NCBI RefSeq assembly: GCF_014212055.1
Contig: NZ_JACJVO010000045.1
Coordinates: 27,856 to 91,855 of the forward strand
DNA from: Cohnella zeiphila
GTDB taxonomy: Bacteria; Bacillota; Bacilli; Paenibacillales; Paenibacillaceae
Direction of reading: 5' to 3'
Length of the DNA: 64,000 nt
Notes under the pieces: model-generated
What the model saw: the letters and a program-made list of their open reading frames with translations, nothing else
What the model was told of the DNA's origin: nothing
The model's database searches: none
Program-made: the position numbers and the translations under genes
Shown: piece by piece, positions 44,244 through 53,214 of the stretch
Layout: every line of letters starts with the position of its first letter
Position numbering within the stretch: position 1 is the first letter of the stretch

Positions 44244-45110
44244 ATGAGAATGGCTACGGATTGGCAAGATTACGAACTGCTCGACACGGGCGACGGCGAG
44301 AAGCTGGAACGCTGGGGGAAAGTCGTCCTTCGCCGCCCCGACCCGCAAATCATTTGGCCGCTGACCCGCGAGACGAACGACTGGAAAAACGCCGACGGGC
44401 ACTACTACCGCAGCTCGTCCGGCGGCGGGCAGTGGCAATTCAAGAAAGAGCTTCCCGAGCGCTGGACCATCGGCTACGGGCCGCTCAAGTTCCATATTCG
44501 CCCGACCAACTTCAAGCATACGGGGCTGTTCCCCGAGCAGGCGGTCAACTGGAGCTGGATCATGGATCGCATCCGGAACGCCGGACGGCCGATCCGCGTG
44601 CTCAACCTGTTCGCCTATACGGGCGGCGCGACCGTCGCGGCCGCTTCGGCCGGCGCGGATGTGTGCCACGTCGACGCGGCGAAAGGAATGGTCCAATGGG
44701 CCAAGGAGAACGCCCAGCTGTCCGGACTCGATTCGGCGCCGATCCGCTACATTACCGACGACGTCTTCAAGTTCGTCCAGCGGGAGCAGCGCCGCGGCCG
44801 TCAGTACGAAGCGATCATCATGGATCCGCCCTCCTATGGCCGCGGTCCGAACGGCGAGATGTGGAAGCTGGAGGAGAACCTGTATCCGTTCCTGGAGAGC
44901 TGCCGCTCGATCCTGTCGGACCGTCCGCTGTTCGTTCTGGTGAACTCCTACACGACCGGCTTGTCGCCGACGGTGCTGAGCAACCTCCTCCGGCTGGCGA
45001 TCGGCCGCAAATTCGGCGGCAAAATCGATTGCGGCGAGATCGGCCTGCCCATCACGGCCAGCGGAATGACGCTTCCGTGCGGCATCTACGGCCGCTGGGA
45101 GAGCGAATGA
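44244..45110 (+). CDS. Class I SAM-dependent (rRNA-type) methyltransferase
   Basis: This 288-residue protein resembles the C-terminal part of RlmI/YccW-type RNA methyltransferases. It has motif I VLNLFAYTGGATVAAASAGA, VCHVDAAKGMVQWAKENAQL (motif II), and the catalytic-type motif IIMDPPSYGRGPNGEMWKLE. An upstream PUA domain, present in RlmI, is absent; instead there is a short beta-rich lead (KVVLRRPDPQIIWPL). I chose ATG 44244 since the N-terminus fits the family there; ATG 44184 in frame is possible. It follows the response regulator by about 70 bases. The RNA target is not known. Confidence 0.82.
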   Translation: MRMATDWQDYELLDTGDGEKLERWGKVVLRRPDPQIIWPLTRETNDWKNADGHYYRSSSGGGQWQFKKELPERWTIGYGPLKFHIRPTNFKHTGLFPEQAVNWSWIMDRIRNAGRPIRVLNLFAYTGGATVAAASAGADVCHVDAAKGMVQWAKENAQLSGLDSAPIRYITDDVFKFVQREQRRGRQYEAIIMDPPSYGRGPNGEMWKLEENLYPFLESCRSILSDRPLFVLVNSYTTGLSPTVLSNLLRLAIGRKFGGKIDCGEIGLPITASGMTLPCGIYGRWESE

Positions 45111-45157
45111 CCGCGGCGTCGCCGGATCGCCGGATCTAAAGGAAAGGAGGCGGCCAT

Positions 45158-46597
45158 GTGCCACGCCTTCGGAAAAGAACGGCTCTTCTCGGCGCGCAGG
45201 GATTGCTCCTTCTGTTTATGACGGCATGCGGCTTTGACGGAGGAACGGCCCAGACGATGACGACTCCGTCGGCGTCCGCCCCCGCTTCCGGCGATATCGC
45301 GCAGCCGTCGCCGATCGGATCGGGCTCCGCTGCCGATACGCCCTCGCCGTCTCCAACCGGAACGGCTCCCGCAGTCGAATCCGCCTCGCCGACGCCTGCC
45401 GGAACCGGCACCGTTTCCGGCGCCGCCCCGTCGTCGCCGAACGTTTCGGATTCGCCCGGAACCGCTTCGGACGTTCCTTCAACCGGACCGGCGGCTTCAT
45501 CCCCGCAAGAGAAGCCTCCAGCCGGAACGACGGAGGCTTCTCTTGTGGCCGTCGGCGACATCATGAGCCACGCGCCCCAGCTTCCCGGCTATTATGACGC
45601 GGCGACGCGAACCTACGATTTCAAGCCGTGGTTCCGCTACGTCAAGCCGCTGCTGTCGAAGGGCGACTGGGTCGTCGCCAATCTGGAGACGCCGCTCGCG
45701 GGAGCGGATCTGACGTACACCGGCTACCCCCGCTTCAATGCGCCCGACGAACTTGCCGACGCATTGAAGGATGCCGGCTTCGGCATTCTGACGACGGCCA
45801 ACAACCATACGCTCGACCGCGGTTACGTCGGGATCGCCCGAACGCTCGCGACGCTCCGGTCGAAAGGGCTCGTTCCGGTCGGAACTTCCGTCTCCCGGTA
45901 CGATTCTCAGCGGTTGACCATCGTCGAAAAGAACGGCATCAAGCTCGGTTTTCTAGCCTATACGTACGGAACGAACGGCATTCCTATTCCCAAGGATCAT
46001 CCGTACGCCGTCAATCTGATCGACCTTTCGAAAATAACGGACGACATCAAGCGCCTGCGAGAGGCCGGAGCGGATGCGGTGGCCGTCTCGCTTCACTTCG
46101 GCATCGAATACCAGCGCATGCCGAATGACGATCAGAAGGACATCGCCCGTTCGGTCGTCGCCGCCGGCGCGGACCTCGTGCTCGGCTCGCACCCGCATGT
46201 CGTTCAACCGTACGAGACGATCGAGGTGCCGGACCCGACGAGCCCGGACGGAATCCGCCGCGGCTTCGTCATCTACTCGATGGGCAATTTCGTTTCGAAC
46301 CAGCATGACAATTGGAAGGACGTCGGCGTCATCGTCTCCCTGAAGCTGACGAAAACGACCGGGCCCGACGGGTCCGGCCGAACCGTCTGGAGCGACGTGA
46401 AGACGACGCCGACCTGGGTGCGCATCGGCCAAAAGGGCAAAAACAGTACGTATACCGTCTACCCGATCGCGCAGACGTTGGCGAACCGCGACGATCCCGA
46501 TCTGACGGACGCCGACTACAAGCGCATGAGCACATACTTGACCGGTCTGAACCGGCATTTGAAGTCGCTCGCGCCGAAGCAATCGGCCGCCGGCTAG
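45158..46597 (+). CDS. CapA-family lipoprotein (metallophosphatase fold)
   Basis: This 479-residue protein starts at GTG 45158 behind AAAGGAGGCGGCC. The signal peptide ends in lipobox MTAC with Cys24. Residues about 30-125 are a Ser/Pro/Ala/Thr-rich linker, likely spanning the cell wall. The catalytic domain has VAVGDIMSHAP, NLETPL, ANNHTLDRG, VSLHFGIEYQ, VVAAGADLVLGSHPHVVQPY and YSMGNFVSN, the pattern of PGA_cap (CapA/PgsA) proteins of the calcineurin-like superfamily. Known members take part in poly-gamma-glutamate capsule export, but no capBC genes are here, so the role may differ. Confidence 0.88.
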   Translation: MPRLRKRTALLGAQGLLLLFMTACGFDGGTAQTMTTPSASAPASGDIAQPSPIGSGSAADTPSPSPTGTAPAVESASPTPAGTGTVSGAAPSSPNVSDSPGTASDVPSTGPAASSPQEKPPAGTTEASLVAVGDIMSHAPQLPGYYDAATRTYDFKPWFRYVKPLLSKGDWVVANLETPLAGADLTYTGYPRFNAPDELADALKDAGFGILTTANNHTLDRGYVGIARTLATLRSKGLVPVGTSVSRYDSQRLTIVEKNGIKLGFLAYTYGTNGIPIPKDHPYAVNLIDLSKITDDIKRLREAGADAVAVSLHFGIEYQRMPNDDQKDIARSVVAAGADLVLGSHPHVVQPYETIEVPDPTSPDGIRRGFVIYSMGNFVSNQHDNWKDVGVIVSLKLTKTTGPDGSGRTVWSDVKTTPTWVRIGQKGKNSTYTVYPIAQTLANRDDPDLTDADYKRMSTYLTGLNRHLKSLAPKQSAAG

Positions 46598-46612
46598 ACA
46601 ACGGCACAGCAC

Positions 46613-46671
46613 GGCCCGAATGTTCGGGCCATGATAAAAGGGGCGCCCCGATCCAGGTCGGGACGCCCCTT
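46613..46671. terminator. Double hairpin terminator between capA-like gene and marR
   Basis: Two stems follow each other: GGCCCGAA / TTCGGGCC (46613-46630) and AAGGGGCG-CCCGA / TCGGG-CGCCCCTT (46638-46671). The second has A-rich sequence before it and T-rich sequence after it and can act for both convergent genes. Confidence 0.75.
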
Positions 46672-46721
46672 CTCTCATTCCTGCTTAGCGTCAACTCATA
46701 CGGCTTCTGGGAGTCCGTTTC

Positions 46722-47237
46722 CTAGCCGTTCGCCGCCTCGGCCGGAGCCAGCGCCGCCTTCTCCGCGGACCGTGCCGCGCTCCCGGACGACTTTCTCTCC
46801 GCGGCGGTACGGTCCGCGAACGATTCCCTCGTTCCAGCCACCTTGCCGATCAAATAGACAAGCAATTGACGATTGTGAAGCGACAACCTTTCCAAAGACC
46901 GCCCGACGATATCGCTGCGAACCTTCAGTCCGCGCTCGGCCTCCGCGCGTCCCATATCCGTCATATGAACCCAGACGATCCGCCGATCGCCCGCGTCGCG
47001 CTCTCTTCTTACCAGCCCGCCCCGCTCCATTCGGTCAAGCAGCGTCGTGATCGCCGCCGGGGTCGTCTCCAGATGAGGAAGCAGATCCGAAGGCTTCATC
47101 GGTTCAAACTGCAGCATCAGCTCCAACACCTGCAACTGGCCTTCCGTCAACTGCGGCGCAAGCTCCGCTTCCAATTGCGCATGCCAATCCTTCGTGAGCT
47201 TCATCCAGCTTTTCACAAATTCCGCCTGCATCTCCAT
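46722..47237 (-). CDS. MarR-family transcriptional regulator
   Basis: This 171-residue regulator has a winged helix with LTEGQLQVLELMLQFEPMKP, SDLLPHLETTPAAITTLLDR, and the wing MERGGLVRRERDAGDRRIVW. The C-terminal tail after residue 140 is Ala/Ser/Arg-rich and probably disordered. ATG 47237 follows GGGTAGTGAGGAA. The gap upstream carries two tandem dyads (47308-47336) that look like operators, so autoregulation is likely, together with the small divergent gene at 47431. Confidence 0.88.
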   Translation of the reverse strand: MEMQAEFVKSWMKLTKDWHAQLEAELAPQLTEGQLQVLELMLQFEPMKPSDLLPHLETTPAAITTLLDRMERGGLVRRERDAGDRRIVWVHMTDMGRAEAERGLKVRSDIVGRSLERLSLHNRQLLVYLIGKVAGTRESFADRTAAERKSSGSAARSAEKAALAPAEAANG

Positions 47238-47307
47238 TTCCTCACTACCCCTTTCCCGAACCTTGCCTTCTCTTTTATTATACCTGCCGCCCCTGTCGAA
47301 AGATAGA

Positions 47308-47336
47308 TTAACGAAGTTAAATGTTTACGACGTAAA
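47308..47336. promoter_or_regulatory. Tandem dyad operators for the MarR-family regulator
   Basis: TTAACGAAGTTAA (47308-47320) and TTTACGACGTAAA (47324-47336) are both perfect dyads with five-base arms and a three-base centre, spaced 16 bases apart. Both have the pattern TTWACGAMGTWAA. They lie 71-99 bases upstream of the marR start and about 95 bases upstream of the divergent small gene, the typical place for MarR operators. Confidence 0.65.
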
Positions 47337-47430
47337 TCCTCATATTGAGGTACGGTGCGACAAACGACGACATATACTAAGGTCAGAATGTGGAGAATGA
47401 ACGAACCCTCGAAGATTTTTCGGAGGCGAC

Positions 47431-47613
47431 ATGGAAATGAACAGCTCAGAGGAAAAGAAAAAAATGATCGGATTGATGGCCAGAGAAGCCGGATTGCTGG
47501 AAGACCCCCGTTGGCTGGAACGGCTCGACGAGCCGGTTCCGCTATGGGTCATGCTGGAGATCCTGCTCAAATGGATCGACCGGACCGAGCGCAGGGACGG
47601 CCCGTTCGACTAA
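47431..47613 (+). CDS. Small protein of unknown function (60 residues)
   Basis: This is a 60-residue acidic protein (MEMNSSEEKKKMIGLMAREA, then a helix with WLERLDEPVPLWVMLEILLK). A GGAGG at 47421-47425 stands in front of ATG 47431; ATG 47437 is better spaced and would drop two residues. It is divergent from marR with the double dyad between. No family is recognised; the coding quality and ribosome site support it as real. Confidence 0.55.
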   Translation: MEMNSSEEKKKMIGLMAREAGLLEDPRWLERLDEPVPLWVMLEILLKWIDRTERRDGPFD

Positions 47614-47640
47614 TGGTCCGCGCGCGGGATCGGGGAGCGC

Positions 47641-47671
47641 AAAAAAACCGCCAGGGAACGAGCCCTGACGG
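47641..47671 (-). terminator. Intrinsic terminator after parC
   Basis: ACCG-CAGGG and CCCTG-CGGT (47646-47671) form a stem with one mismatch, followed on the minus strand by TTTTTT. It lies seven bases after the parC stop codon. Confidence 0.82.
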
Positions 47672-47677
47672 TCCCCC

Positions 47678-50167
47678 TTATGCTTGAAGAGGCTTGCGGA
47701 ACGATTCCGTCAGCAGGTCGGTCCGTTCGACCGCCGCCACCGATTTGCCTTGCGACCTGCGGTCTTCGATCGGAGCGTCCTCGGACGAGAATTCGCGTAC
47801 CGCCCCGCCTGCCGTTACCGCGGCGAGCGCCGCGGCTTCTTTGACGTGGAACGCCGCAATAAGCTTCGCGCCGTTCGGACGGACGCGCTTGCCTTCCTTG
47901 AATTCGAACGTCTGGATTCCCTTGCCTCCCCGGCCCTGCTGCGGATAATCGATCAGCAGCGAACGCTTGGCATAGCCCAGATCGGTCAGCACGAGAACCT
48001 CGCCCTCGTCGCCCGCCACCGGGAAGCCGCCCGCTACCGCGTCGCCTTCCTTCAGCGCAATGCCCCTCACGCCGCCGGCCACCCGGCCCTGCAAGCTGAC
48101 GTCGCTCTCTTCGAAGCGAATGCTCATTCCCGCTTCCGTTACCAGCATGATCTCCGGCGTTCCGTCGCTTCGGTACACGGACAGCACCTCGTCGCCGTCC
48201 GCCACCTTGCACGCCGCGATAGCCGTGCTGCGGCTCGTCGCGTATTCCGCCAGCAGCGTCCGCTTCACCTGGCCGCGCCGCGTGACGAACACGAGCGCAT
48301 CCGCGGCACCGTTGCCCGCCGACGCCCCGCCGTCCGCTTCCGCGATGGCGTTCCAATCCCCGGCCGTCACCGGAACGACGGAGACGATTCGGTCGTCTTT
48401 GGACAGCGGCAGCACGTTGACGATCGCCGTCCCCGTATCCTTCCACTTGAACTCGGGAATCTGGTGGACCGGCAGCAGGAAATATTGCCCCTTCTGCGTA
48501 AACAGCAGCAGCGAATCGAGCGTGTTCGGCTGCAGGCTCCAGCGGATCGCGTCGCCCTCCTTCACGCCCGAGCTTCCGAGATCGCCGCCGGAGCGGTTGA
48601 ACGACAAGAGGCTCGTCCGCTTCACATAGCCTTGCCGGCTCAGCGTAACGATAACCTCCTCCGACGGCACGGTGACTTCCAGATTCACCTTCAGCTCTTC
48701 CACTTCGCCCTGAATGACGGACCGGCGGTCGATGCCGTATTTGCCCCGAATGTCTCCGAGCTCGTCCTTGATGACCGCCATCAGCTTCTTCGGGTTGTCG
48801 AGAATGGCCCGCAGCTGCTGAATCTTCTTCATCGTATCGGCGTGTTCCTTCTCCAGGGAAGAGATCTCCAGATTGGTCAGGCGATACAGCTGCAGCGTCA
48901 GGATCGCGTCGGCCTGGCGCTCCGTGAAGCCGAACTTGGCCATCAAGTTGTTTTGCGCGTCCTGACGGTTTTTGGACGCCTTGATCGTCTCGATCACTTC
49001 GTCCAGCAGGTTGAGCGCCTTGACGAGCCCTTCCAGCACGTGAGCGCGGTCTTCCGCCTTCTCCAGATCGAACTGTGTCCGATGCGTCACGACTTCCTTC
49101 TGGTGCGCCACGTAGGCGGCCAGCATGTCCTTCAGACCGAGCTGGCGCGGCGCCTTGTTGACGATGGCGACCATGTTGAAGCTGTAAGCGACCTGAAGGT
49201 CCGTCTTCTTGAGCAAATAAGCGAGGATGCCTTCGGCATCCGCTTCCTTCTTCAGCTCGATGACGATGCGGAGACCGGCGCGGCCGCTCTCGTCCCGCAC
49301 TTCGGCGATTCCTTCGACCTTCTTCTCCGCGCGGAGCAGATCGATCGCCGCCACCAGCTTCGATTTGACGATCTGATACGGGATTTCCGTCACGACGATC
49401 TGCTGCTTGCCGCCGCGCAGGTCTTCGATCGCCGTCTTCGCGCGGATGTAGATGCGGCCTTTCCCCGTCCGGTACGCATCCCGTATGCCTTCCTCGCCCA
49501 TAATGATGCCGCCGGTCGGGAAATCAGGCCCGCGCAGGATGGCCATCAGCTCTTCCGTCTCCATCTCGGGCTTGTCGATCAGCGCCACGCAGGCGTCGAT
49601 CACTTCCCTCAGATTATGCGGCGGAATCTCGGTGGCGAAGCCGGACGAGATGCCGCTGACGCCGTTGACCAGCAGGTTCGGGTAACGGGCCGGCAGGACG
49701 ACCGGCTCCTTCGCCGTGTTGTCGAAGTTGTCCTTGAACAGGACGGTTCTCTTCTCGATGTCGCGCAGCAGCTCCATCGCCATCGGCGACAGCCGCGCTT
49801 CCGTGTACCGCATGGCGGCCGGCGGATCGTCGTCCATCGAGCCCCAGTTGCCGTGGCCGTCGACGAGCAGGTGGCCCATTTTCCAAGGCTGCGCCATCCG
49901 CACCATGCCGTCGTAGATCGACGCGTCGCCGTGCGGATGGAAGTTGCCCATGACGTCGCCGACCGTCTTCGCCGACTTGCGGTACGGCTTGTCCGGCGTG
50001 TTGCCCGAGTCGTACATGGCGTACAGGATGCGCCGCTGAACCGGCTTCAGCCCGTCGCGGACATCGGGAATGGCCCGGTCCTGAATGATGTATTTGGAAT
50101 AGCGTCCGAAGCGGTCCCCGACGACCTCCTCCAGAAACGCCGGCAAAAACTGTTCAAGCATGCTCAA
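47678..50167 (-). CDS. parC: DNA topoisomerase IV subunit A
   Basis: This 829-residue subunit cuts and rejoins DNA in chromosome decatenation. The active tyrosine is Tyr121 in AAMRYTEARLSPMAMELL. The quinolone-contact loop reads HPHGDASIYDGMVRMAQPWK: the position usually held by Ser (Ser80 of S. aureus GrlA) is Ala82, while the acidic residue four further on is Asp86. The C-terminal half has six degenerate beta-pinwheel blades (e.g. GYVKRTSLLSF, GQVKRTLLAEY, GYAKRSLLIDY). Translation starts at TTG 50167 (then ATG 50161), with AAAGGGG upstream. It follows parE by 37 bases, as in other Firmicutes. Confidence 0.95.
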   Translation of the reverse strand: MSMLEQFLPAFLEEVVGDRFGRYSKYIIQDRAIPDVRDGLKPVQRRILYAMYDSGNTPDKPYRKSAKTVGDVMGNFHPHGDASIYDGMVRMAQPWKMGHLLVDGHGNWGSMDDDPPAAMRYTEARLSPMAMELLRDIEKRTVLFKDNFDNTAKEPVVLPARYPNLLVNGVSGISSGFATEIPPHNLREVIDACVALIDKPEMETEELMAILRGPDFPTGGIIMGEEGIRDAYRTGKGRIYIRAKTAIEDLRGGKQQIVVTEIPYQIVKSKLVAAIDLLRAEKKVEGIAEVRDESGRAGLRIVIELKKEADAEGILAYLLKKTDLQVAYSFNMVAIVNKAPRQLGLKDMLAAYVAHQKEVVTHRTQFDLEKAEDRAHVLEGLVKALNLLDEVIETIKASKNRQDAQNNLMAKFGFTERQADAILTLQLYRLTNLEISSLEKEHADTMKKIQQLRAILDNPKKLMAVIKDELGDIRGKYGIDRRSVIQGEVEELKVNLEVTVPSEEVIVTLSRQGYVKRTSLLSFNRSGGDLGSSGVKEGDAIRWSLQPNTLDSLLLFTQKGQYFLLPVHQIPEFKWKDTGTAIVNVLPLSKDDRIVSVVPVTAGDWNAIAEADGGASAGNGAADALVFVTRRGQVKRTLLAEYATSRSTAIAACKVADGDEVLSVYRSDGTPEIMLVTEAGMSIRFEESDVSLQGRVAGGVRGIALKEGDAVAGGFPVAGDEGEVLVLTDLGYAKRSLLIDYPQQGRGGKGIQTFEFKEGKRVRPNGAKLIAAFHVKEAAALAAVTAGGAVREFSSEDAPIEDRRSQGKSVAAVERTDLLTESFRKPLQA

Positions 50168-50204
50168 GCGTCAACGCCCCTTTCTGCATAACGGATGTCC
50201 CTGG

Positions 50205-52181
50205 CTATTCCTCGTATTCGGTAAAATCGACGTTGTCGATAATCCACCGCTTGCGAGGATCGACCTTGTCGCCCATCAGCGTCGACACCCGGCGCTCCGC
50301 CTTGGCGGCATCCTCGATCTGCACCTGCAGCAGCGTGCGGGACTCCGGGTTCATCGTCGTCTCCCACAGCTGCTCGGGATTCATCTCGCCGAGCCCTTTG
50401 TACCGCTGCAGCTCGGCCCCTTTGCCGATTTCCTTCATATAGTTCTGCAGCTGCTCGTCCGTCCAGGCGTAGCGCACCGTCTCCAGCTTGCCGGACTTGC
50501 GGGTGATCTTGTACAGCGGCGGCTGGGCGATGAACACCTTGCCCGCGTCGATCAGCGACTTCATGTATCGATAGAAAAAAGTCAGCAAAAGAACTTGGAT
50601 ATGGGCGCCGTCGGTATCGGCATCCGTCATGATGATAATCTTCGCGTAATTGCTCTCGTCCAGATCGAATTCGGAGCCGATCCCCGCGCCGATCGTCGCG
50701 ATGATCGCCTTATATTCGTCGTTCTTGAGAATATCGAGAAGCTTCGCTTTCTCCGGGTTCATCGGCTTGCCCTTCAGCGGCAGGATCGCCTGAAACTTGG
50801 AGTCGCGCCCCTGCTTGGCCGAACCGCCCGCCGAATCGCCTTCGACGATGAACAGCTCGTTGCGCGAGCTGTCCTTCGACTGCGCCGGCGACAGCTTGCC
50901 GCCCAGGCTCGGGCTGTCGCTGCGCTTCTTGCCGCTGCGGATTTCGTCGCGCGCCTTGCGGGCCGCTTCGCGGGCTTTGGACGCCTGCACCGCCTTGCGG
51001 ATAAGCATCTGCCCGACCTGCGGGTTCTCCTCCAGGAAAACGGCCATCTTCTCGGCCACGATCGCATCCGTCGCGCTGCGCGCCGAGGCGCTTCCGAGCT
51101 GGTCCTTCGTCTGGCCGACGAATTCGACGTCCGCCATCTTGATGTTGATGACCGCCATCATGCCTTCGCGCAGATCGGCGCCTTCGAGGTTTTTGTCCTT
51201 CTCCTTCACCTGGCCGGTCTTGCGGGCGTATTCGTTCATGACGCGGGTATACGCCGTCTTGAAGCCCGTCTCGTGCGTGCCCCCGCCCCGGGTCGGAATC
51301 GAGTTGACGAACGAAGCGATCGTCTCGGTATAGCCGTCGTTATATTGAAGCGCCACTTCGACCTCGATGTCGTCCTTTTCCGCGGAGAAATGGATGACCT
51401 CGTGCAGCACCGTTTTGTCCTCGTTCAGGAATTGGACGAATTGCTTCGCCCCGCCTTCGTAATGGAAGGTCTCTTCTTTGCCGCCGGACCGCTGGTCCTT
51501 CAGCACCACTTTGAGCCCGGAATTCAGGAATGCGATCTCCTGCAGGCGCTCCGAGAGCGCGTCGTAATTCAGATTCACGTTGCCGTGAAAAACTTTGGGA
51601 TCCGGCTTGAACGTCACTTTCGTCCCCGTGCGGTTCGTGTTCCCGACCACCTCGAGCCCGGTGACCGGCTCGCCTACGTGTTCCTTCCCGGAAGTGTCGG
51701 TCCATGTCTCGAAACGCATCTTATGTATCTTGCCGCCCCCGTAAATCTCGACTTCCAGCCATTCGGACAGCGCGTTCGTCACGGACGCGCCGACCCCGTG
51801 AAGGCCGCCCGATTTCTTGTAGCCGCCGCCGCCGAACTTGCCCCCGGCGTGCAGAATCGTAAAGACCACTTGCGGCGTCGGAATGCCGGTCTTGTGCATA
51901 CCCGTCGGAATGCCGCGCCCGTTGTCCAGCACGGTGACGGAATTGTCGGAGTGGACGGTCACGTTGATCTGCGAGCAAAACTTGGCCAGATGCTCGTCGA
52001 CCGCGTTGTCCACGATCTCCCAGACGAGATGGTGAAGCCCCGACGAAGTCGTGCTCCCGATATACATGCCGGGCCGTTTGCGCACGGCCGTCAAGCCTTC
52101 CAGCACCTGAATGTCGTCGGCGCCGTATTCCGTTCCCGCCTGCGCCGCCGCTTTGGCGAACAGGTCCAATTGTTCGGTCAC
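50205..52181 (-). CDS. parE: DNA topoisomerase IV subunit B
   Basis: This 658-residue ATPase subunit has the GHKL motif EIVDNAVDEHLA, LDNGRGIPTG, the Gly-rich lid GGGGYKKSGGLHGVGASVTN and the TOPRIM signature EGDSAGGSAKQGRD, followed by DADTDGAHI. It ends with the GyrB/ParE C-terminal RYKGLGEMNPEQLWETTMNP. ATG 52181 follows AAGGAGGTTCCTTC. parE before parC is the usual Firmicute order and distinguishes it from gyrBA at the origin. Together they separate linked daughter chromosomes. Confidence 0.96.
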   Translation of the reverse strand: MTEQLDLFAKAAAQAGTEYGADDIQVLEGLTAVRKRPGMYIGSTTSSGLHHLVWEIVDNAVDEHLAKFCSQINVTVHSDNSVTVLDNGRGIPTGMHKTGIPTPQVVFTILHAGGKFGGGGYKKSGGLHGVGASVTNALSEWLEVEIYGGGKIHKMRFETWTDTSGKEHVGEPVTGLEVVGNTNRTGTKVTFKPDPKVFHGNVNLNYDALSERLQEIAFLNSGLKVVLKDQRSGGKEETFHYEGGAKQFVQFLNEDKTVLHEVIHFSAEKDDIEVEVALQYNDGYTETIASFVNSIPTRGGGTHETGFKTAYTRVMNEYARKTGQVKEKDKNLEGADLREGMMAVINIKMADVEFVGQTKDQLGSASARSATDAIVAEKMAVFLEENPQVGQMLIRKAVQASKAREAARKARDEIRSGKKRSDSPSLGGKLSPAQSKDSSRNELFIVEGDSAGGSAKQGRDSKFQAILPLKGKPMNPEKAKLLDILKNDEYKAIIATIGAGIGSEFDLDESNYAKIIIMTDADTDGAHIQVLLLTFFYRYMKSLIDAGKVFIAQPPLYKITRKSGKLETVRYAWTDEQLQNYMKEIGKGAELQRYKGLGEMNPEQLWETTMNPESRTLLQVQIEDAAKAERRVSTLMGDKVDPRKRWIIDNVDFTEYEE

Positions 52182-52218
52182 GAAGGAACCTCCTTGATTC
52201 GAACTTACATTCGCTATT

Positions 52219-53214
52219 CTACTGGATCATGTCCTGCTTCGTAAAGACCGCAAACGCGACGGCCAGCGCCGACGCGCCCCAGGCGACCAGAACGGCGAGG
52301 GAAAATCCCAGCGTCATCCCTTCGATCGGAGGGGGCGTTCCCTGCAAATAAACGGTCAGATCGAGGTTGACGTTGAATAAATATTTGGCGCTGTGCCACG
52401 AGGAAGCCATGTTCGACAAGATCATCCCGGAGATGACCGCCGCCATCATCGTCGTCAGGCTTGCGGCCGTACTCCGGACAAGCACGGACACCATCAACGC
52501 GATATATGCCACGACAAGCGCCGAGAACCAGACCAGCCCCATCTCCATCAGCAGAAATACGCCTTGGGAGATCGCATGCACGTTCGCCGTGTTCATGTCC
52601 GCTCCCTTGAGCGAGAAGCCGACGAACACCGGAACGCCCCATCCCTCGTAGCCGAAGGCGATGCCGGAGATCGCGTAGCACATCGCGGTGGCCGTCACGA
52701 CGATGAGCGAGACGTACAGCGTCAGCGTTGCCGTCTTGGAGAACAAGATGCGCCAGCGTCGGACCGGACGGGTGAGCAGCATCTTGATCGTTCCCGCCGT
52801 TCGCTCCGAGGAGACGAGATCCGAGCCGACCGCCAGCACCATCAGGGGAATAAACAGCGTCACCGCGTTTTCCAGAAAAGACGTCGTGAACGTCACCGCG
52901 TTGGGCGTATCGGGATTTACGTCATGATCCAAATAATATTGCAGCTGCTGCACGAGCGCCCGGCGCCACTTCTTCCACTCCTCGGGAATCCGGTCGCTGG
53001 ACAGCGCGTTCGTGTTGTCGGTGATCCGCTGCTGAACCTCCGCCCGCCAGTCCTTGAACTTGGCGGCGTTGTTCTGGGCGACCTTCATCTGCGCGTAAAC
53101 GAACACGGGGATGAGCACCAGCAGCACGAGCACGATCACGGCGAACCGCTTCTTTTTCCACACCTTGATCGTCTCGTTATGTATGAGCGCCAGCAGATTA
53201 GCCAACCGACTCAC
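52219..53214 (-). CDS. ABC-2-type transporter permease
   Basis: This 331-residue membrane protein has a single N-terminal span, a long extracellular region (residues 40-105, AQNNAAKFKDWRAEVQQRI) and five further spans in its second half (e.g. FLENAVTLFIPLMVLAVGSD, LVVAYIALMVSVLVRSTAAS), the layout of ABC-2 exporters related to bacteriocin self-protection or Na+ efflux permeases. The segment SSERTAGTIKMLLTRPVRRW is typical. It overlaps the ATPase gene by 17 bases, so both form one operon. Substrate unknown. Confidence 0.85.
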   Translation of the reverse strand: MSRLANLLALIHNETIKVWKKKRFAVIVLVLLVLIPVFVYAQMKVAQNNAAKFKDWRAEVQQRITDNTNALSSDRIPEEWKKWRRALVQQLQYYLDHDVNPDTPNAVTFTTSFLENAVTLFIPLMVLAVGSDLVSSERTAGTIKMLLTRPVRRWRILFSKTATLTLYVSLIVVTATAMCYAISGIAFGYEGWGVPVFVGFSLKGADMNTANVHAISQGVFLLMEMGLVWFSALVVAYIALMVSVLVRSTAASLTTMMAAVISGMILSNMASSWHSAKYLFNVNLDLTVYLQGTPPPIEGMTLGFSLAVLVAWGASALAVAFAVFTKQDMIQ

